DNA of 64,000 nucleotides from Alteraurantiacibacter hainanensis (GTDB lineage: Bacteria; Pseudomonadota; Alphaproteobacteria; Sphingomonadales; Sphingomonadaceae): the NCBI RefSeq assembly GCF_036321025.1, contig NZ_JAZAPB010000001.1, positions 434,001-498,000 of the forward strand. Direction: 5' to 3'. The position numbers were made by a program, and so were the translations under genes. Shown piece after piece: positions 8,039 through 14,946 of the stretch. Position 1 is the first letter of the stretch, and the number at the start of each line of letters is the position of its first letter. The notes below the pieces were generated by a model. It saw only the letters and a program-made list of their open reading frames with translations. It had not been told where the DNA came from and did not search any database.

Positions 8039-9178
8039 ATGGAGTTCAGCGAGATAAGAAAGCCTGTCGCTCCCCGTGCCCCGGATGCCCGAATTCTCTT
8101 CGTGCTGCCGTCCCTCGGGGCAGGCGGAAGCGAAAGGGTCGTCACGACCCTCGCGAATTTCTGGGCAGGCCAGGGTCGGCAAGTCGGCATCGCCAATTTC
8201 GACGCGCCGGATTTCGAACCATATTACCCGCTAGCAGAGGAAGTCGCCCTCTTTCGCCTCGATCTGCCCGCCCCTGCGAGCCGCCTGCCAGGCCAGATCA
8301 AGCAGACCTTTCGCCGCATCCGGGCTCTCGAACGCGTCTATCGCGAATTCAAGCCGGATGTGGTGATCAGCTTCCTGACAAAGGCCAACGTGATGGCCAT
8401 CCTGGCGGCCAGGCGGGTGGGCGTGCCGGTCATCATTTCCGAACGCAACAACCCGACGTTGCAGACCTTCAACGCCTTCTGGCGCATGGCACGCTCGTAC
8501 ACCTACCCGAAGGCATTCTCATTCGTGACGATGACGAGGGGCGCGGCGGAATATTATCCAGAGCGCCAGCGGCCGCGCACGACCATAATTCCCAACCCCG
8601 TCAACCTGCCCGAATCCTGGTCCGATCGTCGCGGCGGCAATACGATCACGGCCGTGGGGAGGCTGACCGGCCAGAAGCAATTCCACCTGCTGATCGATGC
8701 CTTTGCCAGGATCGCACCGGAGTTCCCGGAGTGGAACCTGGTGATCTGGGGCGAAGGCGATCGGCGCGGCGAACTCGAAAGTCAGCGCTCACGGCTGGGG
8801 CTCGATGATCGGATTGCCCTGCCCGGCCTTACCGATTGGCCGGGACAATGGATCGAGACGGCCGATGTGTTCGTACTTTCTTCGGCCTACGAAGGCTGGC
8901 CGAATGTCATTGTCGAGGCCATGGCGGCCGAACTGCCGGTCGTCGCATTCGATTGCGAGCACGGCGTCTCCGACATGATAGAGGATGGCGTCAACGGCAG
9001 GATCGTCCCGTTGAATGACGTCGCCGCGCTCTCCGATGCCTTGGCAAGCGTGCTGGGAGACACCGGACTTCGGGAAGGCCTGGCACACCGGGCGCTGCAG
9101 GCTTCGGCAAGATACAACACCGGCGCGATTGCCGATAGGTGGATAGACATCTTCGAGGACGCGATCGCTGTGCGGTAA
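8039..9178 (+). CDS. GT4-family glycosyltransferase
   Basis: This 379-residue GT-B fold enzyme transfers a sugar from a nucleotide donor to the growing lipid-linked repeat unit at the inner membrane. The N-terminal domain starts ARILFVLPSLGAGGSERV, the acceptor-side glycine loop of GT4 enzymes. The C-terminal domain carries TAVGRLTGQKQFHLLIDAF and the donor-binding EX7E-like stretch EGWPNVIVEAM (from about residue 285), followed by PVVAFDCEHGVSDMI. The start is supported by a long purine-rich GAGGGGGGGGAAGG directly upstream. It is convergent with the lyase-like gene (27 bases apart). The sugar and linkage cannot be read from the sequence. Confidence 0.92.
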   Translation: MEFSEIRKPVAPRAPDARILFVLPSLGAGGSERVVTTLANFWAGQGRQVGIANFDAPDFEPYYPLAEEVALFRLDLPAPASRLPGQIKQTFRRIRALERVYREFKPDVVISFLTKANVMAILAARRVGVPVIISERNNPTLQTFNAFWRMARSYTYPKAFSFVTMTRGAAEYYPERQRPRTTIIPNPVNLPESWSDRRGGNTITAVGRLTGQKQFHLLIDAFARIAPEFPEWNLVIWGEGDRRGELESQRSRLGLDDRIALPGLTDWPGQWIETADVFVLSSAYEGWPNVIVEAMAAELPVVAFDCEHGVSDMIEDGVNGRIVPLNDVAALSDALASVLGDTGLREGLAHRALQASARYNTGAIADRWIDIFEDAIAVR

Positions 9179-9204
9179 CGCTCGTTCAGCGCACTTCGGC
9201 CGCG

Positions 9205-10662
9205 TCAGGGCATCGGATCGCCCGCCAGATAACTCAGATATTCCTCGATATTCGACCAGCCATCGGAGTCCCGGTCCTGCCAAGTGTCGGACGGATCGCC
9301 GGGATCCAGGCCCTCCCGGGCTTCCTCCCAGGCATCGGGCATTCCATCGCCGTCGCTGTCGGGCGCGCCGCGTTCCACCGCCAGATCGGGCCATCCGCCC
9401 ACATCGCTGGGATCGTTGATCCTGCCGCCCTGGCAGCTTCGCACATTCTCGATGACGGCGGCGTCCAGCCGATCCAGTTGTCTTTCAGGCCCATGCCGCG
9501 CTCCCGCATCGGTCAGGACGGATTCGTAGACGACAGCCGACGGCAGCGGTGACACCGACAGCGGCGTGCGAGGTTCCGAAACCAGATAGGCCCGCGCATC
9601 GTCGTCGGCGATCGGGCGATTGCGCGAACGATCGCACAACATGTCCATCTGATTGGCGAGATGCAGATTGTCGTGCTCGTACACCTCCATCGTGAATCCC
9701 TGTTCCTCGCCGAACGGCAAGACCTGGAACGCGACGGGCGGCGGTGTTTCCCTGGTGCTTGGGCCGGGAAGAACCACGTTGCCCACGTAGCTGATCCAGG
9801 TGTCGCCGTAGAGGTTCCTGAATTCCCCGAATTGCGAAGTCGCATCGTAGAAGACGTTGTTCACGATATCGACGGGGCCAGCGGGGGACGAGGCTATGTC
9901 CGGGTTCCGGTCGCGGTTGTGAGCAAACAGGTTCCCGTACAGGGTCACCCTGCCGCACATGCTGGCCGACCCGTCATCCGCGCACAGCAGCGCACCCTTG
10001 GAATGGCGGCCGCGCGGGTGGTTCGCCTTGTCCAGCGAAAGCGACGTGATGCTACGCGCGATGGTGATGTCCTCGCTCGCCAGGTCTTCCGTTCCCAGGC
10101 TCAGGTTCTCGTCGGTGGCGAACTGGGCGGAAACCCGGTCGACATAGATGTTCGAGCTGCTTTCGATGGCAAGCGCATCGACGTTGGAGGACGGCTCGCG
10201 ACTTGCTCCCGGCCGGAACTTGAGGTTGCGCAGCAGGACGTCGTGCGCCTCGAAGATCATCAGCGGCGAGCTGCGCCCGTCACCCAGCCTGATCTGCACG
10301 CCTTCTCCCGGCGCAGTCTGGCCCGCGATGTAGGTGTTTGACGATACCCGTATCTGGTCATCGACCACGATCGTACCCGATATGTCGAACACGCAGACGC
10401 GAGCGGGGCGATCGTGCTCGGCACAATCCCGCAAGCTTCCGGGCCCCTCGTTCTCCAGGGTCGTGACATGATAGATCTCTCCGCCACGCCAGCCGGTCGC
10501 GTTTCGGCCATATCCCACGGCGCCGGGGAACGCGATCTCCGCTGTCGTGTCCTGACCGGCCAGGCTTTCGCCGGGAGCCATATCGTCGGTGCCGGCCATG
10601 CAGGCCTTGGCTGAGAGCATGATGCCGAAGACGACAGGGGCATGTCTCAAGAAATGATGCAT
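9205..10662 (-). CDS. Secreted parallel beta-helix protein, pectate-lyase-like, with calcium-binding C-terminus
   Basis: The 485-residue product has an N-terminal signal sequence, then the opening segment of family-1-type polysaccharide lyases (FPGAVGYGRNATGWRGG, IYHVTTLENEGPGSLRDC) and a right-handed beta-helix body with ladder-like repeats (DVLLRNLKFRPG, NIYVDRVSAQFATDENLSL). The C-terminus has two acidic loops, DSDGDGMPDAWE and DRDSDGWSNIEEY, of the thrombospondin-type-3/dockerin-like calcium-binding kind. The frame opens at a GTG at 10671, but the ATG at 10662 has AAGAGG eight bases upstream. Placed in an exopolysaccharide locus it may trim or release the polymer in the periplasm or outside. 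A role in degrading external pectin is possible but less supported. Confidence 0.78.
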   Translation of the reverse strand: MHHFLRHAPVVFGIMLSAKACMAGTDDMAPGESLAGQDTTAEIAFPGAVGYGRNATGWRGGEIYHVTTLENEGPGSLRDCAEHDRPARVCVFDISGTIVVDDQIRVSSNTYIAGQTAPGEGVQIRLGDGRSSPLMIFEAHDVLLRNLKFRPGASREPSSNVDALAIESSSNIYVDRVSAQFATDENLSLGTEDLASEDITIARSITSLSLDKANHPRGRHSKGALLCADDGSASMCGRVTLYGNLFAHNRDRNPDIASSPAGPVDIVNNVFYDATSQFGEFRNLYGDTWISYVGNVVLPGPSTRETPPPVAFQVLPFGEEQGFTMEVYEHDNLHLANQMDMLCDRSRNRPIADDDARAYLVSEPRTPLSVSPLPSAVVYESVLTDAGARHGPERQLDRLDAAVIENVRSCQGGRINDPSDVGGWPDLAVERGAPDSDGDGMPDAWEEAREGLDPGDPSDTWQDRDSDGWSNIEEYLSYLAGDPMP

Positions 10663-10737
10663 ACCTCCCACCTCTTACAGATAATCGCGCCTAGCAAGTG
10701 TTGCCGCGTCGATTGATGTCATACCGGATTTTCGGAG

Positions 10738-11544
10738 CTAAGTCTGCAATCTATAGACGAATTCGTCGCACCCCGAACCGAATATTCCAAGCTCCTTGGG
10801 ACGCGAGAACTCTTTCTCCTTCACGAAGCCCAGCGGAGCCAGCATCGTTTTTAACCCGTGCGGCGACATCGATTCGTACGGGTATCCCCCCAGCCAGTCA
10901 TGCACATCGTGCCAGTAGTCCATCCCCCGCCGCCTGTCCGACTGCTTCTTTCGGCCAGTCACCAGGCATGCAAAACGAAAACCGGCATCGAACACCTTCT
11001 TTGCCCTGTCCTGCGCCGCGGGCGATGCCGACTTGTACCAGCGCTTCTCGGCTTTCCAGAACGGGTCCAGGTACGTAGGGCGATACAATGCGAGGACCAG
11101 CAAGCCGCCCTTCCTGACGAGAGATGCCGCCGCCCTGATCGCCGCATCCTGATCGCCGGTATGATGAAGAACGCCCCAGGAATAGACGACATCGAACTGC
11201 CCATCCTCGGCAGGCGACATGTCGAACACGCTCCTTTCCTGAACATCGTACACGTCCGGAGACAGGTACTGCGACAGTACGGTCCTGGTGGTTTCGACGC
11301 TCTTGGGATCGACATCGACCGCAGTGACGTGGCGCGCCCCGAGCATTCCTGCAGCGCAGCTGTGCAGGCCGGAGCCGCTGCCGATGTCGAGGAATGTCGA
11401 ACCCCTGATCTGATCTTCGCTCAGGAGCTTCAGGAGCCCTTCCTTGGCCGATGCGATCCTGTCGTCGTCGATCAGCTTCGAGTACTCGTTCCAGTTTCCG
11501 CCGAAGTCGAAGTGCTCTTCGACTGACCTTAGATTGGTGCTCAT
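10738..11544 (-). CDS. Class I SAM-dependent methyltransferase
   Basis: The 268-residue protein has the Rossmann motif I FLDIGSGSGLHSCAAG, the acidic end of strand 2 VTAVDVDP, and the motif IV region FDVVYSWGVLHHTGD, typical of small-molecule or sugar O-methyltransferases of the Methyltransf_11/12 type. The C-terminal half (YWHDVHDWLGGYPYESMSP) resembles methyltransferases found in polysaccharide and lipid gene clusters. It is on the same strand as the lyase-like gene but 75 bases upstream of it, so co-transcription is possible. Methylation of a sugar in the exopolysaccharide is inferred from its neighbours. Confidence 0.85.
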   Translation of the reverse strand: MSTNLRSVEEHFDFGGNWNEYSKLIDDDRIASAKEGLLKLLSEDQIRGSTFLDIGSGSGLHSCAAGMLGARHVTAVDVDPKSVETTRTVLSQYLSPDVYDVQERSVFDMSPAEDGQFDVVYSWGVLHHTGDQDAAIRAAASLVRKGGLLVLALYRPTYLDPFWKAEKRWYKSASPAAQDRAKKVFDAGFRFACLVTGRKKQSDRRRGMDYWHDVHDWLGGYPYESMSPHGLKTMLAPLGFVKEKEFSRPKELGIFGSGCDEFVYRLQT

Positions 11545-11858
11545 TTCCAGACCTCCGGGGCAGACCCAACTATGGCGAAAACAACAAGATCGTTGGTTAA
11601 TCGCCTGTAACGATGCCCTACTACATGTGTATTTTCAAGGAATTGAAATTTTCGACTGGCCCTCCCACTCTGGGACACAGTTCAACTTCGCAGTCTTTCC
11701 GACCCTTGGAGTGGAAGCGAAATCGCGCACCCGAAGCAGAACCCTGCAGGACCAGTGTCAGGGGATGTGCCTGACCCATCCTGGCGATTTGATCTCGAAC
11801 AATGCTTCTGGCGCGCCGGCAATACTAGACAGATCTCACAACCGAAGGAGATCTGGCC
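11545..11858. other. Intergenic region upstream of ligA
   Basis: About 310 bases separate the minus-strand methyltransferase gene from plus-strand ligA; both promoters should be here. The ligA end carries GAAGGAGAT eight bases before the start. No small gene, regulator site or repeat could be supported. Confidence 0.5.
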
Positions 11859-12266
11859 ATGCTTCCCTCATCGAAGCTCTCGCCTAGCGGAAAGCGCTCC
11901 ATACCGGGAACGGTGGTGTTCGACGGTGACGCTGCCCGGTCGGGCTATGCTTTCAACGCCATGTGCTATTCCTTCAACGATGCGAACAACCGCGCGGCGT
12001 TCGCTGCCGACGAGGAAGCCTACATGGATCGCTTTGAGCTGTCCGACGCCCAGCGCCAGGCGGTGCGCGACCGCGACGTTCCCGCCATGCTGGCGGAGGG
12101 TGGCAACGTCTACTACCTCGCCAAGCTGGCCGGCATTCTCGGCCTGAACGTGCAGGATCTCGGCGCGTTGCAGACGGGCAAGTCGCTGGAAGATTTCAAG
12201 GCAGCCCTGATGAGCCACGCCGTAACCGAAACGCGGGTGGCCGACGACAGGAGGATCTCGGCATGA
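11859..12266 (+). CDS. ligA: Protocatechuate 4,5-dioxygenase alpha subunit-like
   Basis: The 135-residue product matches the small subunit of class III extradiol dioxygenases: SIPGTVVFDGDAARSGYAFN, then NRAAFAADEEAYMDRFELS and GGNVYYLAKLAGILGLN, the helical core of LigA. The alpha subunit closes over the active site of the beta subunit. AAGGAG lies eight bases before the ATG. The stop overlaps the next start by four bases (ATGA), so the two subunits are translationally coupled. No other genes of the protocatechuate 4,5-cleavage pathway are visible in the window, so the aromatic substrate is uncertain; gallate or a substituted catechol is possible. Confidence 0.9.
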   Translation: MLPSSKLSPSGKRSIPGTVVFDGDAARSGYAFNAMCYSFNDANNRAAFAADEEAYMDRFELSDAQRQAVRDRDVPAMLAEGGNVYYLAKLAGILGLNVQDLGALQTGKSLEDFKAALMSHAVTETRVADDRRISA

Positions 12267-13117
12267 GCCAGGTTTGCGGAGGCATTTTCACCAGCCACGT
12301 TCCCGGCATAGGCGGTGCCATCGCCAAGGGACTGCAGCAGGACCCGTACTGGAAGCCGTTCTTCGACGGTTTCGATCCGGTGCACCGTTTCCTCGCCGCC
12401 GAGAAGCCCGACGTTGCCGTGGTCTTTTACAACGACCACGGGCTGAACTTCTTCCTAGACAAGATGCCGACATTCGCCATCGGCGCGGCACCGGAATACC
12501 GGCACGAGGACGAAGGCTGGGGCATCGCTTTCAGGCGGCCCTATCCCGGGCAAACGGACCTTTCGTGGCATATCATCGAGCAGGTGGTGGAAAGCGAATT
12601 CGATCCCGTCATGTGCCAGTCCATGCTGGTGGACCACGCCGTGGCCGTGCCCTTCGAACTGTGCTGGCCGGGCGATGCTCCCTTTGCGACGAAGCTCGTG
12701 CCAATCTGCATCAACACCGTGCAGCACCCGCTGCCCAGCCCGAAGCGCTGCTTCGAACTGGGAAAGGCAGTCGGCCGCGCCATCGAGAGCTTCGGGAGCA
12801 ACGAGAAGATCGTGGTCTTCGGAACGGGCGGCCTTTCGCACCAGCTGGAAGGCGAGCGGGCCGGGCATATCAATGTCGACTACGACAAGTTCTGCCTGCG
12901 CAACATCGCTCCCGATCCCGAAGCGCTGTTGCAGCACGATACGCTCGATATCGTCGAATTGGCCGGCAGTCAGGGAGTTGAGATCCTGAACTGGATTGCC
13001 GCGCGCGGTGCCATGCTCGGCAGCGTTCGCGAACTGGCAAGCAACTACCACGTGCCGATTTCCAATACCGCGGCGGCAACAGTGCTCCTGGAAAACCGGA
13101 CGACCGTCAGCGCCTGA
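12263..13117 (+). CDS. ligB: Protocatechuate 4,5-dioxygenase beta (catalytic) subunit-like
   Basis: The 284-residue product is a LigB-type class III extradiol dioxygenase, which opens a catechol ring next to the hydroxyls using Fe(II) and O2. Iron ligand candidates are the His in GIFTSHVPGIG and in YNDHGLNFF; the catalytic base is probably the His in MLVDHAVAVPF, with GTGGLSHQLEG near the C-terminus. The end VRELASNYHVPISNTAAA matches the family. It overlaps ligA by four bases and is followed by a terminator-like hairpin, so ligAB form a two-gene operon. Confidence 0.92.
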   Translation: MSQVCGGIFTSHVPGIGGAIAKGLQQDPYWKPFFDGFDPVHRFLAAEKPDVAVVFYNDHGLNFFLDKMPTFAIGAAPEYRHEDEGWGIAFRRPYPGQTDLSWHIIEQVVESEFDPVMCQSMLVDHAVAVPFELCWPGDAPFATKLVPICINTVQHPLPSPKRCFELGKAVGRAIESFGSNEKIVVFGTGGLSHQLEGERAGHINVDYDKFCLRNIAPDPEALLQHDTLDIVELAGSQGVEILNWIAARGAMLGSVRELASNYHVPISNTAAATVLLENRTTVSA

Positions 13118-13159
13118 CCAGGGACGGGCCTCCACCGTCCGTTACCCGTCCCCAACCTG

Positions 13160-13191
13160 GCCCTCGCATCGAAATTGCGGGGGCCCGTTTT
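13160..13191 (+). terminator. Rho-independent terminator after ligAB
   Basis: A 9-bp stem (13160-13168 with 13176-13184, one G-T wobble) and a 7-base loop are followed by CCGTTTT. It stands between the convergent ligB and hemN genes. A second inverted repeat, GGGACGGG/CCCGTCCC (13121-13128 with 13145-13152), lies just upstream without a T-tract. Confidence 0.7.
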
Positions 13192-13214
13192 ATGCGCTGC
13201 CTATTCGGGAGGAA

Positions 13215-14528
13215 TCAGATCGCAGTGCTGAACTGTCGGGCGCTTTGCCGCCTGTAGGGATCGAACGCGGCGGCGATGCTGCGGGCATAGGGCACTCCGT
13301 GGCTCGCGATCACCACGGCCCCGTTATCGATCGAGCACAATCCTGCCTCGAGGTATGGCGTGAGCCGGTCGATCGCTGCCTGCTGCGACGCAGCATCCAC
13401 CCGCGCGCGGCCGCGGCACAGCAATTCCTCGATGATTGCGCCGCAGCGGCGATCCTCAGTACTCCGCCGCTTTCCGCGCACTGCCGGCAGCTCGCCTTGC
13501 GAAAGCGACATGCGATAGCGACCCGAGTTTTTCTCGTTCTGCGCCAGCAAGCCGGGGAAAGAACTGATTGCGGACGCGCCCAGTCCGATCAGCGCAGGTG
13601 CCTGGTCCTCGGTGAAACCCTGGAAATTCCGGCGCAGCCTGCCTGCGCGCGATGCCATCGCCAGCGGATCGTCCGGCAAGGCGAAATGATCGAAGCCGAT
13701 TGCGTGATAGCCTGCGGCGACAAGGCGGTCGTGACCCATCGCGGCCATCTTGAAGCGCATCTCGTTCCCCGGCAGATCGCTCGCATCGATCTGCCGCTGG
13801 CGCGGAAACATGCCAGGCACGTGAGCATAGCCGAACAAGGCAATGCGATCCGCGCCAAAGCGTCGCGCGTAATCCAGAGATTCCTCCAGATCGGCCAACT
13901 CCTGTCCCGGCAGGCCGTACATCAGGTCGAAATTCATCGAAGTGATGCCGGCACCGCGCAGGATTTTCACGCCCTTGTCGATCATCTCGATCGGCTGCAC
14001 GCGGCCAATGGCTTCCTGCAGGTCGGGCGCGAATGTCTGCACCCCCATGCTGGCGTGTGTTGCCCCGATGCCGCGCAGCACGGACTGCCATTCGCTCGTC
14101 AGCGTACGCGGATCGAGTTCTATCGATACCGTCGGCGAATCCAGCGGGAACTTGATCACCAGGTGATCGAACAGGCGCACGAAATCGACAGGAGCCAGTG
14201 CATTCGGGCTGCCGCCACCAAAGGCGATGCGCGTTACGCGTGCATTCGCGGGGAGCAGCGCGGCCACCAGCGCGATCTCGCGGTAGAGAGCCTCCATGTA
14301 GCTATCGAGACGCTGCTTGCGATTGGCAGCGGCGGTATTGCAGCCGCAGTACCAGCATATCTTCTCGCAGAACGGGATATGGATGTAGAGCGAGACCTCG
14401 CCCATGGCAGTCGAGATCGCATCGGCAAGATCTGCCGGTCCAACATCGTCACCGAATTCCGCTGCGGTGGGATAGCTTGTGTAGCGCGGAACGGGCGTTG
14501 CGAGCAGGTCGGGATGATAGGGCCACAT
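13215..14528 (-). CDS. hemN: Oxygen-independent coproporphyrinogen III oxidase
   Basis: This radical-SAM enzyme decarboxylates coproporphyrinogen III in haem synthesis when oxygen is scarce. The product has PVPRYTSYPTAAEF, the HemN hallmark, then the [4Fe-4S]/SAM cluster motif CEKICWYCGC (CX3CX2C plus the fourth Cys), GGGSPNAL and the LMYGLPGQ segment. AGGAGAGGG lies about twelve bases before the ATG at 14528, giving 437 residues. An upstream ATG at 14564 overlaps the preceding stop as ATGA, as most genes in this operon do, and would add 12 residues; it lacks a good ribosome binding site. As the last gene of the cco operon it would supply haem for the cbb3 oxidase at low oxygen. Confidence 0.93.
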   Translation of the reverse strand: MWPYHPDLLATPVPRYTSYPTAAEFGDDVGPADLADAISTAMGEVSLYIHIPFCEKICWYCGCNTAAANRKQRLDSYMEALYREIALVAALLPANARVTRIAFGGGSPNALAPVDFVRLFDHLVIKFPLDSPTVSIELDPRTLTSEWQSVLRGIGATHASMGVQTFAPDLQEAIGRVQPIEMIDKGVKILRGAGITSMNFDLMYGLPGQELADLEESLDYARRFGADRIALFGYAHVPGMFPRQRQIDASDLPGNEMRFKMAAMGHDRLVAAGYHAIGFDHFALPDDPLAMASRAGRLRRNFQGFTEDQAPALIGLGASAISSFPGLLAQNEKNSGRYRMSLSQGELPAVRGKRRSTEDRRCGAIIEELLCRGRARVDAASQQAAIDRLTPYLEAGLCSIDNGAVVIASHGVPYARSIAAAFDPYRRQSARQFSTAI

Positions 14529-14560
14529 GCAATTGTCCCTCTCCTGTCTGGCCTCTGGTT

Positions 14561-14794
14561 TCATTGCTCTGGATCAACGGGATCGCGTTTTTCGCGGCGT
14601 TGACACCCCTTGGCGCAGCAGACGGTGGCAGGAGTGGCCGGCTCGTTCGCGGGCGTGAACGGAATGGCGATCGTACCGCCCTGGCAAAGCGCCAGGATCA
14701 ACTCCGCCGCCCCGCCCTCCTCGGGCAGCGTTATTGCCCCGGCCATGGCAGGCACCAGCGCGAAAAGCCCGAGCGCTTGCCCGAACATGCTCAT
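14561..14794 (-). CDS. Small Cys-rich exported or membrane protein of the cco operon
   Basis: The 77-residue product starts MSMFGQALGLFALVPAMAGA, a signal-like segment, followed by a region with one Cys (ILALCQGGTIAIPF) and a Cys cluster near the end (TVCCAKGCQRR). Its ATG overlaps the ccoS stop by four bases, and its own stop overlaps the upstream hemN ATG candidate. It resembles short DUF2946-like proteins with conserved cysteines, though I cannot be sure of the family. Position next to the copper ATPase and CcoS suggests a part in copper or haem delivery to the oxidase, by inference only. Confidence 0.65.
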   Translation of the reverse strand: MSMFGQALGLFALVPAMAGAITLPEEGGAAELILALCQGGTIAIPFTPANEPATPATVCCAKGCQRREKRDPVDPEQ

Positions 14795-14946
14795 TCCGCG
14801 CCATCCTCGTCATCGTCGATCAGGATGCGCGCCGCCGCGCCATCGGGATCATCGAACTGGTTGTTGCGCAGGGCCCAGAAGAACGCAGCAAGGCCGGCCA
14901 GGCCGAGCAACAGGGCGATCGGCAGCAAGATGAGCACCCCGTTCAC
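14791..14946 (-). CDS. ccoS: cbb3 oxidase maturation protein CcoS (FixS)
   Basis: This 51-residue protein has one N-terminal transmembrane helix (VLILLPIALLLGLAGLAAFF), then WALRNNQFDDPDGAAARIL, which is the CcoS signature (W-x2-x-N-Q-[FY]-D-D), and an acidic tail. CcoS is needed for cofactor insertion into CcoN. It starts with GTG at 14946, overlapping the ccoI stop by four bases, and its stop overlaps the next ATG in the same way. Confidence 0.93.
   Translation of the reverse strand: MNGVLILLPIALLLGLAGLAAFFWALRNNQFDDPDGAAARILIDDDEDGAE

Noticed and set aside
7610..8182. Minus-strand frame in the gap before the GT4 gene
   Set aside because: It overlaps the start of the glycosyltransferase and has no protein-like features.
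14564..14577. FNR-like box TTGCT-CTGG-ATCAA before hemN
   Set aside because: It lies inside the preceding gene, and class II spacing would put the transcription start on the hemN start codon; hemN is better explained by the operon promoter.
12996..14603. 535-codon plus-strand frame across hemN
   Set aside because: It is antisense to a complete HemN with all radical-SAM motifs and shows no domain of its own.
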